Shown here piece after piece: positions 16,531-23,756 of a stretch of 64,000 bases of DNA. The stretch's first letter is position 1; every line of letters begins with the position of its first letter. Source of the stretch: Actinomycetota bacterium (GTDB lineage Bacteria; Actinomycetota; Thermoleophilia; Solirubrobacterales; Solirubrobacteraceae); the NCBI GenBank assembly GCA_005888335.1, contig VAWY01000129.1, positions 24,003 to 88,002 of the forward strand, given 5' to 3'. Position numbers and translations under genes: made by a program. The notes under the pieces are model-generated. The model searched no databases. It had not been told where the DNA came from and worked only from the letters and a program-made list of their open reading frames with translations.

Positions 16531-16644
16531 GGGTCCGGCGATCCCCGCGCTCGGCTCAAGATCTCCGGGAGCAGCCGATCACCAGGGCACGGGTCGTCTT
16601 CGTCGAGGGCGGCCCGTCGTGCGTCACGATCGTCACGCCGTAGC

Positions 16645-16665
16645 GCTCGCCGTCAGGCGGCGAGC
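16645..16665 (-). terminator. Hairpin over the marR stop codon
   Basis: GCTCGCCG (16645-16652) and CGGCGAGC (16658-16665) form an 8-bp stem with a 5-nt loop that contains the marR stop. No U-run follows, so termination is only possible. Confidence 0.35.
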
Positions 16666-17084
16666 TTGCGGCAGATCTCGGCCAGCGAGCGTTTCTCGCG
16701 CTCGTCGAGGGCGCTGAACGCCGCGGCGACCCGGCGGGTGTGCTCGGGGAACAGGCGGTCGACGAGCTCCTGGCCGAGCGCGGTCAGCGCGACGCTGGCC
16801 GCGCGGCGGTCGTTGACCAGCCGCGTGCGGACGACCAGCCCGCGCGCCTCGAGCGTGGTGACGACCTCGGTCGCGTTCGCCTTGGACGTGCGCAGGCGCG
16901 CGCGCAGCGCCCGCAGCTCGAGCTCGCCGCCCGCGGTGGCGAGCACGACGAGGACGCTGAAGCCGGTGCCCGACAGGCCCTCGCGCTCCAGGTCGGCCGA
17001 CAGCCGGCGGCGGACGTGCGCCTCGGCGCGCAGCAGCGACTCGAGCGCGCGGTGCGCGAGCGGGTCACCGGGCACGAGAGGCAT
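16653..17084 (-). CDS. MarR-family transcriptional regulator
   Basis: 143 residues, the usual MarR length. Helical dimerisation ends enclose a winged helix (about 40-110) with the recognition helix S-K-A-N-A-T-E-V-V-T-T-L-E-A-R-G-L-V and the wing V-N-D-R-R-A-A-S-V. MarR proteins are usually repressors released by small aromatic ligands or oxidation; there is no Cys in the core. ATG 17084 lies 9 nt behind TACGTT. No palindromic operator is obvious in its short upstream gap. Confidence 0.85.
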   Translation of the reverse strand: MPLVPGDPLAHRALESLLRAEAHVRRRLSADLEREGLSGTGFSVLVVLATAGGELELRALRARLRTSKANATEVVTTLEARGLVVRTRLVNDRRAASVALTALGQELVDRLFPEHTRRVAAAFSALDEREKRSLAEICRKLAA

Positions 17085-17093
17085 CCGCGCGGG

Positions 17094-17099
17094 AACGTA
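17094..17099 (-). promoter_or_regulatory. -10 box of marR
   Basis: TACGTT on the minus strand, 9 nt before ATG 17084. Confidence 0.45.
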
Positions 17100-17174
17100 C
17101 CGACCCCGGCAGACGCGTTTGCTCGGGCCCGCGCGGCGCGGTGCCGGGGACCCCGAACCCGCCCGTGGACGAAC

Positions 17175-18035
17175 TCAGACCTGCGCCAGGTCGCGCAGCG
17201 CGCGGTCCAGCGACTCGGGCTTGGCCTCGAGCAGCGACAGCAGCGCGTCGCGGGCCGCGAGCGGCTCGTAGCCCAGGCGCGGGACCGTCGAGGCGCCGGT
17301 GTCGGGCAGCGCCCCGCGAAAGTCGCAGACGAGGACCCCCGGCGCGTGGCGGCGCGCCGCGAAGACGAGCCGGCCCAGCGTGTCGAGCGCTGCGTGGCGG
17401 CCGGTGAGGACGACGACCTGCGGCGCGACGGCGCGCAGCGCGCGCGCCAGGCGAGCCGGGTCCAGCGACGCGTCGAGCGTCAGCGTGCGGATGCCGGTGC
17501 GGCGCAGGCACAGCTCGAGCGCCTGGACGTGCAGGGCGTCGGCTTCGAGCGGCGCGGTCGCGCTGAAGACGAGGACGCCCTCGGGCCGGTGCGCGGGCGG
17601 CGCCACGCGCAACGCCGCGGCGAGCCAGCCGGTCGCGTAGCGCCACGCGAAGGCAAGCTCGGCGCCGCCGGCCGGAAGGTCCTCGATGGTCGGCAGGAGC
17701 ACCTGCTGGACCGTGCGCTCGACCGACCGCGTCGCCAGGCTCTCCTCGAGCAGGCGGTCGGCCTTGTCCTCGTCGAAGCGGCCGAACGCGTCGCGCAGGC
17801 GCGTCGGCGTCGCCGGCCCCTCCCCGCGCTCGCGCGCGATCGAGATCGCGCTCGAGATGTTCTGGGTCTCCGAGAAGGCCTGGCGCAGGGCCTCGATCTC
17901 GGTCAGGTCGAACTGACGGTGGCCGCCCTGCGTGCGGCGGGGAGTGGGGAAGCCGAACCGCCGTTCCCATGAGCGGAGCGTGTTGGGGCTCACGCCGAGC
18001 ATGGCGGCAGCGGCGTTCGTACGGACGACGCTCAT
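17175..18035 (-). CDS. MerR-type regulator with B12-binding-like C-terminal domain (CarH/LitR-like)
   Basis: 286 residues. A MerR winged helix (1-70) reads N-T-L-R-S-W-E-R-R-F-G-F-P-T-P-R-R-T with a GGHR wing. A four-helix region (about 80-145) and a Rossmann-like cobalamin-binding fold (150-286) follow. In CarH the base-off ligand is in D-x-H-x-x-G; here the aligned stretch is D-A-L-H-V-Q-A (His169), so the His is kept and the Gly is Ala. The upper-ligand helix motif E-H of light-sensing CarH is not seen. It may sense B12, another cofactor, or nothing. ATG 18035 is preferred over an upstream TTG. Confidence 0.75.
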   Translation of the reverse strand: MSVVRTNAAAAMLGVSPNTLRSWERRFGFPTPRRTQGGHRQFDLTEIEALRQAFSETQNISSAISIARERGEGPATPTRLRDAFGRFDEDKADRLLEESLATRSVERTVQQVLLPTIEDLPAGGAELAFAWRYATGWLAAALRVAPPAHRPEGVLVFSATAPLEADALHVQALELCLRRTGIRTLTLDASLDPARLARALRAVAPQVVVLTGRHAALDTLGRLVFAARRHAPGVLVCDFRGALPDTGASTVPRLGYEPLAARDALLSLLEAKPESLDRALRDLAQV

Positions 18036-18122
18036 ACCGAAGTTGTCGAGCGCTGGCCAAACCTGCGCAAGTCGCGCAAGAGCGCCTGCAAATGGCAAGA
18101 ATCCGCCCGGGTTATGCGCCGG

Positions 18123-18326
18123 TCATCCGCCGCCGCGCTGCAGCGAGCGCAGGAACGCCTCGAGCTGCTCGCGGCTGTAGCGCCGCTGCCCGCCCGGCGT
18201 GCGGTAGCTGGGCAGCACGCCGGCGTCCGACCAGCGCCGCAGCGTGCTCAGCGAGACGCCGAGAACGCGGGCAGCCTCGGAGATTGACAGGCCGAGGCGG
18301 GGCGGCGGCGTCATCTCGTGGTCCAT
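18123..18326 (-). CDS. Small MerR-fold DNA-binding protein (BldC-like)
   Basis: 67 residues: a single winged helix, S-I-S-E-A-A-R-V-L-G-V-S followed by T-L-R-R-W-S-D-A-G-V-L-P and an R-T-P-G-G-Q-R-R-Y wing. BldC-type proteins of this size bind DNA in head-to-tail arrays and control development in actinomycetes. It lies 88 nt upstream of the CarH-like regulator in the same direction, and both share the same wing sequence type. ATG 18326 or ATG 18314 could be the start. Confidence 0.8.
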   Translation of the reverse strand: MDHEMTPPPRLGLSISEAARVLGVSLSTLRRWSDAGVLPSYRTPGGQRRYSREQLEAFLRSLQRGGG

Positions 18327-18409
18327 GGCCGACGTTGTCGTGCACACCGGCCGGACCTGAGCAGCGACGGGCGGCTTTGCACAGCTTTGCCTGCGAGGAT
18401 GCAGCGAGG

Positions 18410-19162
18410 ATGGGCCGTTTGGACGAAGTCGACCTGTCGCTGAAGCTGTCCAAGGCCGAGGAGGCGCGCCGGCTCGAGAAGGACGGCGAGCGGCTGCAGG
18501 ACCTCCGCCTGCGCCTGGCCGGGCTGAAGGGCGACGGGCGCCTGGGGCGGCCGCTGTGCGTGCTCTTCGAGGGCTGGGACGCCTCGGGCAAGGGCGGGGC
18601 GATCAAGCGCCTGGTCGCGCCGCTCGACCTGCGCCATGTCCGCGTGGCCCAGTTCGCGGCGCCGTCCTACGACGAGCGGCGCCACAACTACCTCGACCGC
18701 TTCGTCGCGGCCCTGCCCGGCTGGGGCGGCGTCGCCGTCCTCGACCGCACGTGGTACGGGCGCGTCCTCGTCGAGCGCGTCGAGGGCTTCGCCACCAACG
18801 CGCAGTGGAAGCGCGCCTACGACGAGATCAACGCGTTCGAGCGCGTGCACGCCGACGAGGGCATGGTCTTCGTCAAGCTGTGGATGCACATCTCCGACGC
18901 CGAGCAGCTCAAGCGCTTCGAGAAGCGCCGCGACGACCCGCTCAAGAGCTGGAAGCTCACCGACGAGGACTGGCGCAACCGCAAGAAGCGCAAGCAGTAC
19001 GAGGCCGCCGTCGAGGACATGCTCGCGCGCAACGACACCGACTGGGCGCCGTGGACGGTCGTGCCGGCGGAGAACAAGTCCTACGCGCGCGTGTTCGTCA
19101 TGGAGCGCGTCATCGAGGCGATGCGCGTGGCGCACCGCGGGCGCACGACCATTCCGCGGTGA
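18410..19162 (+). CDS. ppk2: Polyphosphate kinase 2 family protein
   Basis: 250 residues, one PPK2 domain. Walker A G-W-D-A-S-G-K-G-G lies at 55-63, the Walker B/lid region is D-R-T-W-Y-G-R near 111, and the lid Arg-rich stretch R-F-E-K-R-R-D-D-P is near 163. PPK2 enzymes transfer phosphate between polyphosphate and nucleotides (GDP/ADP or NMP). Single-domain proteins of this size are common in actinobacteria. AGG lies 11 nt before ATG 18410. Its stop overlaps the next GTG, starting a four-gene overlapping run. Confidence 0.88.
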   Translation: MGRLDEVDLSLKLSKAEEARRLEKDGERLQDLRLRLAGLKGDGRLGRPLCVLFEGWDASGKGGAIKRLVAPLDLRHVRVAQFAAPSYDERRHNYLDRFVAALPGWGGVAVLDRTWYGRVLVERVEGFATNAQWKRAYDEINAFERVHADEGMVFVKLWMHISDAEQLKRFEKRRDDPLKSWKLTDEDWRNRKKRKQYEAAVEDMLARNDTDWAPWTVVPAENKSYARVFVMERVIEAMRVAHRGRTTIPR

Positions 19163-19596
19163 AGGCGCTCGGGCTGGCCGCGGCGGCGCTCCTGGCGCTC
19201 GGGTGCGGCGAGGACCGCCGGCCGCTCTCGACGCTGTGCACGGTGGGCGAGCGCCCGATCACGCGCGCCCTCCAGCGGGCGCCCGGCCCGGTCGTGCTCG
19301 CCGACGGCACGCGCCTGTCGCAGTGCATGGCCGACGCGCGCGACGCGGGCGACCTGCAGAACTTCGGCGTGGTCGTCACCCGCATCGCGGACCGCCTCGC
19401 CGACCGAGCCCGCCACGACCGAGACGCGGCCGTGCGCCTCGGCTACCTGATCGGCGCGGCCGAGCGCGGGTCGGCGCACAGCGAAGGCATCCAGGCCGAG
19501 CTCGTCCACCGCCTCGAGAGCACCTCCCGGCGCGTGCCGCCCGAGGCCCAGCCTCGGCTCGAGCGCGGCCGGCGCGCCGGGGAGCGCGGCGGGTGA
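19159..19596 (+). CDS. Lipoprotein of unknown function
   Basis: 145 residues beginning with a short type-II signal: the hydrophobic stretch L-G-L-A-A-A-A-L-L then lipobox L-A-L-G-C (Cys17). The mature part is mostly helical with two further Cys. No family recognised. GTG overlaps the ppk2 stop (GTGA), and the next gene overlaps its own stop in the same way. Confidence 0.7.
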   Translation: MKALGLAAAALLALGCGEDRRPLSTLCTVGERPITRALQRAPGPVVLADGTRLSQCMADARDAGDLQNFGVVVTRIADRLADRARHDRDAAVRLGYLIGAAERGSAHSEGIQAELVHRLESTSRRVPPEAQPRLERGRRAGERGG

Positions 19597-20435
19597 GGCT
19601 GCGCCTGTACCACCACGGCGACGGCGCGCGGATCGCCTACCGCGAGTCGGGCACCGGGCCGCCGCTCGCGCTGCTGCACTCGGCGCTGCTCTCGCACCGC
19701 GAGTTCATGCCGGTCGTCGAGGAGCTCGCCGACCGCTTCCGCGTCGTCCTGCCCGACCTCCCGCTCCACGGGGACTCCGAGGACCGCCCGCGCCACCCCT
19801 ACACGCTGGACTGGCTGGCCGACGTCATGGCCGGCTTCGCCGCCGACGTCCTCGGACCGCGCGCGGCGCTCGGCGGCCACGAGCTCGGCGCCGAGATCCT
19901 CGTGCGGGCCGTGGCGGGCGGGCGGCTGAAGCCGGGCCGCCTGGTGCTGATGCCCTGCCGGCTGCACCGGCCGCTGGCGCGCGGCGCGTGGTGGCGGGCC
20001 TGGCGACTGGCGACGCGGGCCGGTGGGGCGCCCGGCCTCGACCGCGTGGCCGGCCATGCCGCGCGGCTCGCGCTGCGCCCCGAGCTGGGCGTCAAGCTCT
20101 CGGCGCAAGGCAACCCGGCCGCGCGCGACCTCGTCCGCCACGCGCTGGCCGACGCGGGCGGCAACGCCAACCTGGCCCGCTCGTGGTCGCGCTTCGCGGG
20201 CGCGTGGCCGCCGGCGGGTGCGCAGCGCCCGGTCCTCGACCAGCTCCCGCGCCTGACCGTGCCGACGCTGCTGCTGTGGGCCGACCGCGACCCCGCGCAC
20301 CCGCTGCGCGCCGCCGAGCAGGCGCTCGACCTCCTGCCGCGCGGCCAGCTGCGCGTCCTGCCCGGCACCGGCTTCCTGATCGCCTACGACGACCCGGTGG
20401 GCGTGGCGCGCGAGCTGGCAGCCTTCTGCATGTGA
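19593..20435 (+). CDS. Alpha/beta-hydrolase-fold protein lacking catalytic Ser and His
   Basis: 280 residues with the full alpha/beta hydrolase outline: oxyanion-side L-L-H-S near 27-30, D-L-P-L-H-G near 55-60, nucleophile elbow and the acidic turn W-A-D-R-D. The elbow, normally G-H-S-x-G, reads G-H-E-L-G (Glu97). The loop that should supply the catalytic His, normally P-G-x-G-H, reads P-G-T-G-F. Two of three catalytic residues are gone, so ordinary ester or epoxide hydrolysis is unlikely; a non-hydrolytic or binding role is possible. GTG 19593 overlaps the lipoprotein stop. Confidence 0.8.
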   Translation: MRLRLYHHGDGARIAYRESGTGPPLALLHSALLSHREFMPVVEELADRFRVVLPDLPLHGDSEDRPRHPYTLDWLADVMAGFAADVLGPRAALGGHELGAEILVRAVAGGRLKPGRLVLMPCRLHRPLARGAWWRAWRLATRAGGAPGLDRVAGHAARLALRPELGVKLSAQGNPAARDLVRHALADAGGNANLARSWSRFAGAWPPAGAQRPVLDQLPRLTVPTLLLWADRDPAHPLRAAEQALDLLPRGQLRVLPGTGFLIAYDDPVGVARELAAFCM

Positions 20436-21025
20436 TGCGCCTCTACGAGATCCCCTTCTCGACCAACGTGGAGCGCGTCACGCTGGCGCTCGCGCTCAAG
20501 GGCCTCGCGGTCGAGCACGTCGAGGTCGACCCCACCGACCGCTCGCCGGTCGTCGCCGTGTCCGGGCAGGAGCTCGTCCCCGTCCTCGTCCTCGACGACG
20601 GCGAGGTCGTCGCCGACTCGACGGCCATCCTGCGCCGCCTCGACGACGACCATCCCACGCCGCCGCTGTGGCCCGACGACGCGACGCGCGCCGCCGAGCT
20701 CGACGTCTTCGCCGACTGGTTCAACCGCGTCTGGAAGGTCGCGCCCAACGCGATCGCCGACGGCGACGGCACCCCCGCGCACTGGGCCGAGCTGCGGGCC
20801 CACGTCACCGTCTTCGAGCGCCTGCTCGCCGGCCGCCGCTACCTGTTCGGCGACGCGCCCAGCGCCGCCGACCTGCTCGCCTTCCCCTTCCTCAAGTACG
20901 CCGCGCGCATCGACCCGTCCGACGGCGAGCGCTTCCACCGCGTGCTGCACGAGGGTCAACCGCTCGACGGGCACCCGGCGGTCGCCGCGTGGATCGACCG
21001 GATCGACGCGCTGCCGCGCGCTTGA
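20435..21025 (+). CDS. Glutathione S-transferase-like protein
   Basis: 196 residues: a thioredoxin-like N-terminal domain (1-78) with cis-Pro loop E-L-V-P-V-L and the E/D-S-T-A-I motif that binds the gamma-glutamyl group (A-D-S-T-A-I near 61-66), then an all-helical C-terminal domain with the N-capping S-A-A-D-L-L-A-F-P. The N-terminal active-site region reads F-S-T-N-V-E-R with Ser at the catalytic position. Most actinobacteria lack glutathione, so the thiol used is uncertain. ATG overlaps the hydrolase stop (TGATG). Confidence 0.75.
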   Translation: MRLYEIPFSTNVERVTLALALKGLAVEHVEVDPTDRSPVVAVSGQELVPVLVLDDGEVVADSTAILRRLDDDHPTPPLWPDDATRAAELDVFADWFNRVWKVAPNAIADGDGTPAHWAELRAHVTVFERLLAGRRYLFGDAPSAADLLAFPFLKYAARIDPSDGERFHRVLHEGQPLDGHPAVAAWIDRIDALPRA

Positions 21026-21048
21026 GATGACCTGAGGCGCGGTAGCGT
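21021..21048 (+). promoter_or_regulatory. Promoter of fumC
   Basis: TTGAGA (21022-21027), 15-nt spacer, TAGCGT (21043-21048). A leadered transcript with AGGAGG at 21069-21074 follows. Confidence 0.5.
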
Positions 21049-21082
21049 GCGGGTCAGAACTCAGGCACAGGAGGAACTCGGG

Positions 21083-22435
21083 ATGGCGACGCAAGCGACG
21101 GCGGGCGAGCAGCTCTGGGGTGGCGAGACGACCAAGGCCGTCGAGAACTTCCCGGTCTCCGGCGAACGGGTCCCCGTGAGCGTCGTGCGCTGGCTCGGGC
21201 GGATCAAGGCGGCCGCGGCGCGCACCAACGCCGAGCTGGGCAAGCTCGACCGCGACCTCGCCGAGCGGATCGCCGCCGCCGGCGACCGCGTGGCCAACGG
21301 CGACGTCGACGACCAGTTCCCGATCGACGTCTTCCAGACCGGCTCGGGGACGTCCTCGAACATGAACGCCAACGAGGTGATCGCCAACCTCGCCGGCGAG
21401 GGCGTCCATCCCAACGACCACGTCAACATGGGCCAGTCGTCCAACGACGTGTTCCCCAGCGCCGTGCACCTCGCCGCGCTGGACGAGTCGAGCACTCGGC
21501 TGATTCCCGCGCTGGAGGCGCTCGAGCGCGCGCTGCAGGAGAAGGCCGAGGCGTTCAAGGACATCGTCAAGGCCGGGCGCACGCATCTGATGGACGCGGT
21601 GCCGGTGACGCTCGGGCAGGAGTTCGCCGGGTACGCCGCCCAGATCAGGCTCGCCCAGCGGCGCCTCGCGCTCGCCCTGCCGCAGGTCGCCCAGATCCCG
21701 CTCGGCGGGACCGCGACGGGCACCGGCCTGAACACCCACCCGCGCTTCGCCGACGGCGTGCGCGCCCGGCTCAACGAGGCGACCGGCCTGAACATCGCGC
21801 CGCCCGAGGACCCGTTCGAAGCGCAGGCCAACCGCGACGCGCTCGTCGAGCTGTCGGGCGCCCTGAAGGTGATCGCGGTCTCGCTGACCAAGATCGCCAA
21901 CGACCTCGCGCTCATGGGCTCGGGCCCGCGGGCCGGGATCGGCGAGATCTTCCTGCCGGAGCTGCAGAAGGGCTCGTCGATCATGCCCGGCAAGGTCAAC
22001 CCGGTCATCCCCGAGGTCGTCCTCCAGGTCGCCGCCCAGGTGATCGGCAACGACCTGGCGATCACCGTCGGCGGCACGCAGGGGCAGTTCGAGCTCAACG
22101 TGCGCATCCCGCTCATGGCGCGCAACCTCGTGGGGCCGACGGGCTCGATCCCGCTGCTCACGAGCGCGGTGACGCTGCTGCGCGCCAAGTGCGTCGAGGG
22201 GATCGAGGCCAACCTCGAGGGCTGCCGGCGCAGCGCCGAGTCGACGCTCGCCGCCGCCACCGCGCTCAACCCGTTCATCGGCTACGACAAGGCGGGCGAG
22301 ATCGTCAAGGAGGCGGCGGCGTCCGGGCGGATGCTGCGCGACGTCGCGCTCGAGCACGGCGTCGACGAGGCGACCTACGAGAAGGCGATGGACCTGCGCA
22401 AGATGGCGGCGGGGTCGGCGGCCGAGCAGGGCTAG
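21083..22435 (+). CDS. fumC: Fumarate hydratase class II
   Basis: 450 residues. The superfamily signature G-S-S-I-M-P-G-K-V-N-P is present near 305-315, together with T-G-S-G-T-S-S-N-M-N-A-N-E near 87-99 and the A-G-R-T-H-L-M-D-A-V-P block characteristic of class II fumarase. It interconverts fumarate and malate in the TCA cycle, oxygen-stable and iron-free. ATG 21083 follows AGGAGG by 8 nt. A paired-hairpin element starts at its stop codon and separates it from the amidotransferase gene. Confidence 0.95.
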   Translation: MATQATAGEQLWGGETTKAVENFPVSGERVPVSVVRWLGRIKAAAARTNAELGKLDRDLAERIAAAGDRVANGDVDDQFPIDVFQTGSGTSSNMNANEVIANLAGEGVHPNDHVNMGQSSNDVFPSAVHLAALDESSTRLIPALEALERALQEKAEAFKDIVKAGRTHLMDAVPVTLGQEFAGYAAQIRLAQRRLALALPQVAQIPLGGTATGTGLNTHPRFADGVRARLNEATGLNIAPPEDPFEAQANRDALVELSGALKVIAVSLTKIANDLALMGSGPRAGIGEIFLPELQKGSSIMPGKVNPVIPEVVLQVAAQVIGNDLAITVGGTQGQFELNVRIPLMARNLVGPTGSIPLLTSAVTLLRAKCVEGIEANLEGCRRSAESTLAAATALNPFIGYDKAGEIVKEAAASGRMLRDVALEHGVDEATYEKAMDLRKMAAGSAAEQG

Positions 22436-22480
22436 CGATCGACTTCGTCGACCGCTGGCTTGCGCGAACTTCGTTCGCGC
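22435..22480 (+). repeat. Paired-hairpin element, copy 1
   Basis: Hairpin 1: GCGATCGAC (22435-22443), loop TTC, GTCGACCGC (one mismatch). Hairpin 2: GCGCGAAC (22462-22469), loop TTC, GTTCGCGC (perfect). It fills the gap between fumC and the amidotransferase gene, beginning in the stop codon and ending 8 nt before the next start. Confidence 0.75.
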
Positions 22481-22488
22481 AGGCGGCG

Positions 22489-23112
22489 ATGGGTCTGGTC
22501 CTCGTCCTCCAGCACGACCACAACGCGCCGGCCGGCCTGCTCGGCGACTGGCTGGCCGAGCACGCCGAGGTCGTCACCGTGCGCCTGGACCGCGGCGAGC
22601 GCCCGCCCGAGCCGGCGGGCTTCGACCGCGTCGTCACGCTGGGCTCCGAGCATGCGGCCGACGACGACGGCGTGGCCTGGCAGGCCGACGAGCAGGCGAC
22701 GCTGCGCGCCGCCGACGCCGCGGGCGTGCCGGTCCTCGGGGTGTGCTTCGGCGCGCAGGCGCTGGCCCGCGCGCTCGGCGGCGGCGTACGGCGCGCCGCG
22801 CGGCCCGAGCTCGGCTGGGTGTCGGTCGGCACCCGCGTCCCGGGCGTCATCCCGGACGGCCCGTGGCTGGCCTGGCACGACGACGAGGTCCTCGCGCCGC
22901 CCGGCGCGCAGCTGCTCGCCGCCAACGCCAGCGGCGTGCAGGCCTACCGCGCCGGGCGCCACGTCGGCATCCAGTTCCACCCCGAGGTCACGCCGGCGAT
23001 CGTCGCCGGCTGGAAGGGGTCGCCCGAGCTCGTCGCCGAGACCGAGCGGCGCGCGGGCGAGGCGCGCGAGCGCGCGTTCGCGTTGTTCGCCGCCCTGCTT
23101 GCCCGGCCGTGA
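22489..23112 (+). CDS. Class I glutamine amidotransferase domain protein
   Basis: 207 residues, stand-alone GATase1 fold. The nucleophile Cys86 sits in G-V-C-F-G-A-Q and the catalytic His in I-Q-F-H-P-E near 161-166, with Glu two residues on. It is similar in type to GMP-synthase-like amidotransferases that act on their own or with an unknown synthetase. No partner synthetase is adjacent. ATG 22489 is the first start after the hairpin pair; the ribosome site is weak. Confidence 0.8.
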   Translation: MGLVLVLQHDHNAPAGLLGDWLAEHAEVVTVRLDRGERPPEPAGFDRVVTLGSEHAADDDGVAWQADEQATLRAADAAGVPVLGVCFGAQALARALGGGVRRAARPELGWVSVGTRVPGVIPDGPWLAWHDDEVLAPPGAQLLAANASGVQAYRAGRHVGIQFHPEVTPAIVAGWKGSPELVAETERRAGEARERAFALFAALLARP

Positions 23113-23124
23113 GACCCTGAGGAC

Positions 23125-23748
23125 GTGCACGCGATCGCCGTCGGCTTCGGACTCGGGTTCTTCGTCGCCCTGCAGCTGGGACCGATGTCGCTGTTCCTTG
23201 TGCGCTCGACCCTGCGCCGCGGCTGGAGCGTGGGGCTGGCCGTCGGCGCCGGCATCGCGCTCGTCGACGCCCTCTACGCCGCCGCGGGCGCGGCCGGCGC
23301 GGCGCCCCTGCTGGCCATCGATCCCGTCCGGCTCACCCTCGGCCTGATCGGCGCCGCCGTGCTCGTCGCGCTCGGCGCGCGCACGCTCTACAGCGCGTTC
23401 CGCGTGCGGCACGGCGGCGAGGTCCATGCCGAGGTTGCCACCCCGCGGCGAGCGTTCCTGACCGCCCTGGCCGGCACGGCGTCCAATCCGGCGACGATCG
23501 CCTCGTGGGCGGCGATCTTCGCCGCCGCCAGCGTGGCGGGCGCCGCCGACAGCGCGAGCGGCGCGGCACTCCTCGTCGCCGGCGTGGGGCTCGGCAGCCT
23601 GACGTGGGTCAGCGCGCTGGCCAGCGGCACGGCGGTCGCGCGCCGGGCGGTGGGCCGGCGGGCGATCCGGATCGCCGACGCGATCGCGGGACTCGGCCTC
23701 GTCGGGTTCGGCGGTGTGCTCGCCGCCGGCGCGGTGCAGGACGGCTAA
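23125..23748 (+). CDS. LysE/RhtB family exporter
   Basis: 207 residues with six hydrophobic segments. The N-terminal G-x-x-x-G-P-M-S motif near 18-22 and the central loop S-N-P-A-T-I after the third helix match the LysE family of amino-acid exporters. The substrate is unknown. GTG 23125 is 12 nt after the amidotransferase stop. It ends 8 nt before the stop of the convergent GH2 gene. Confidence 0.85.
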   Translation: MHAIAVGFGLGFFVALQLGPMSLFLVRSTLRRGWSVGLAVGAGIALVDALYAAAGAAGAAPLLAIDPVRLTLGLIGAAVLVALGARTLYSAFRVRHGGEVHAEVATPRRAFLTALAGTASNPATIASWAAIFAAASVAGAADSASGAALLVAGVGLGSLTWVSALASGTAVARRAVGRRAIRIADAIAGLGLVGFGGVLAAGAVQDG

Positions 23749-23756
23749 GCCGCTGT

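Noticed and set aside
16594..16628. Hairpin-like sequence with CTTCG between ileS and marR
   Set aside because: Arms are short and irregular, and it does not follow a stop codon in the way of the paired-hairpin family.
16516..16652. Possible T-box riboswitch before ileS
   Set aside because: The gap on the minus strand has no T-box sequence (TGGNACCGCG-like) or stem I pattern, and a -10 box lies only 9 nt before the start.
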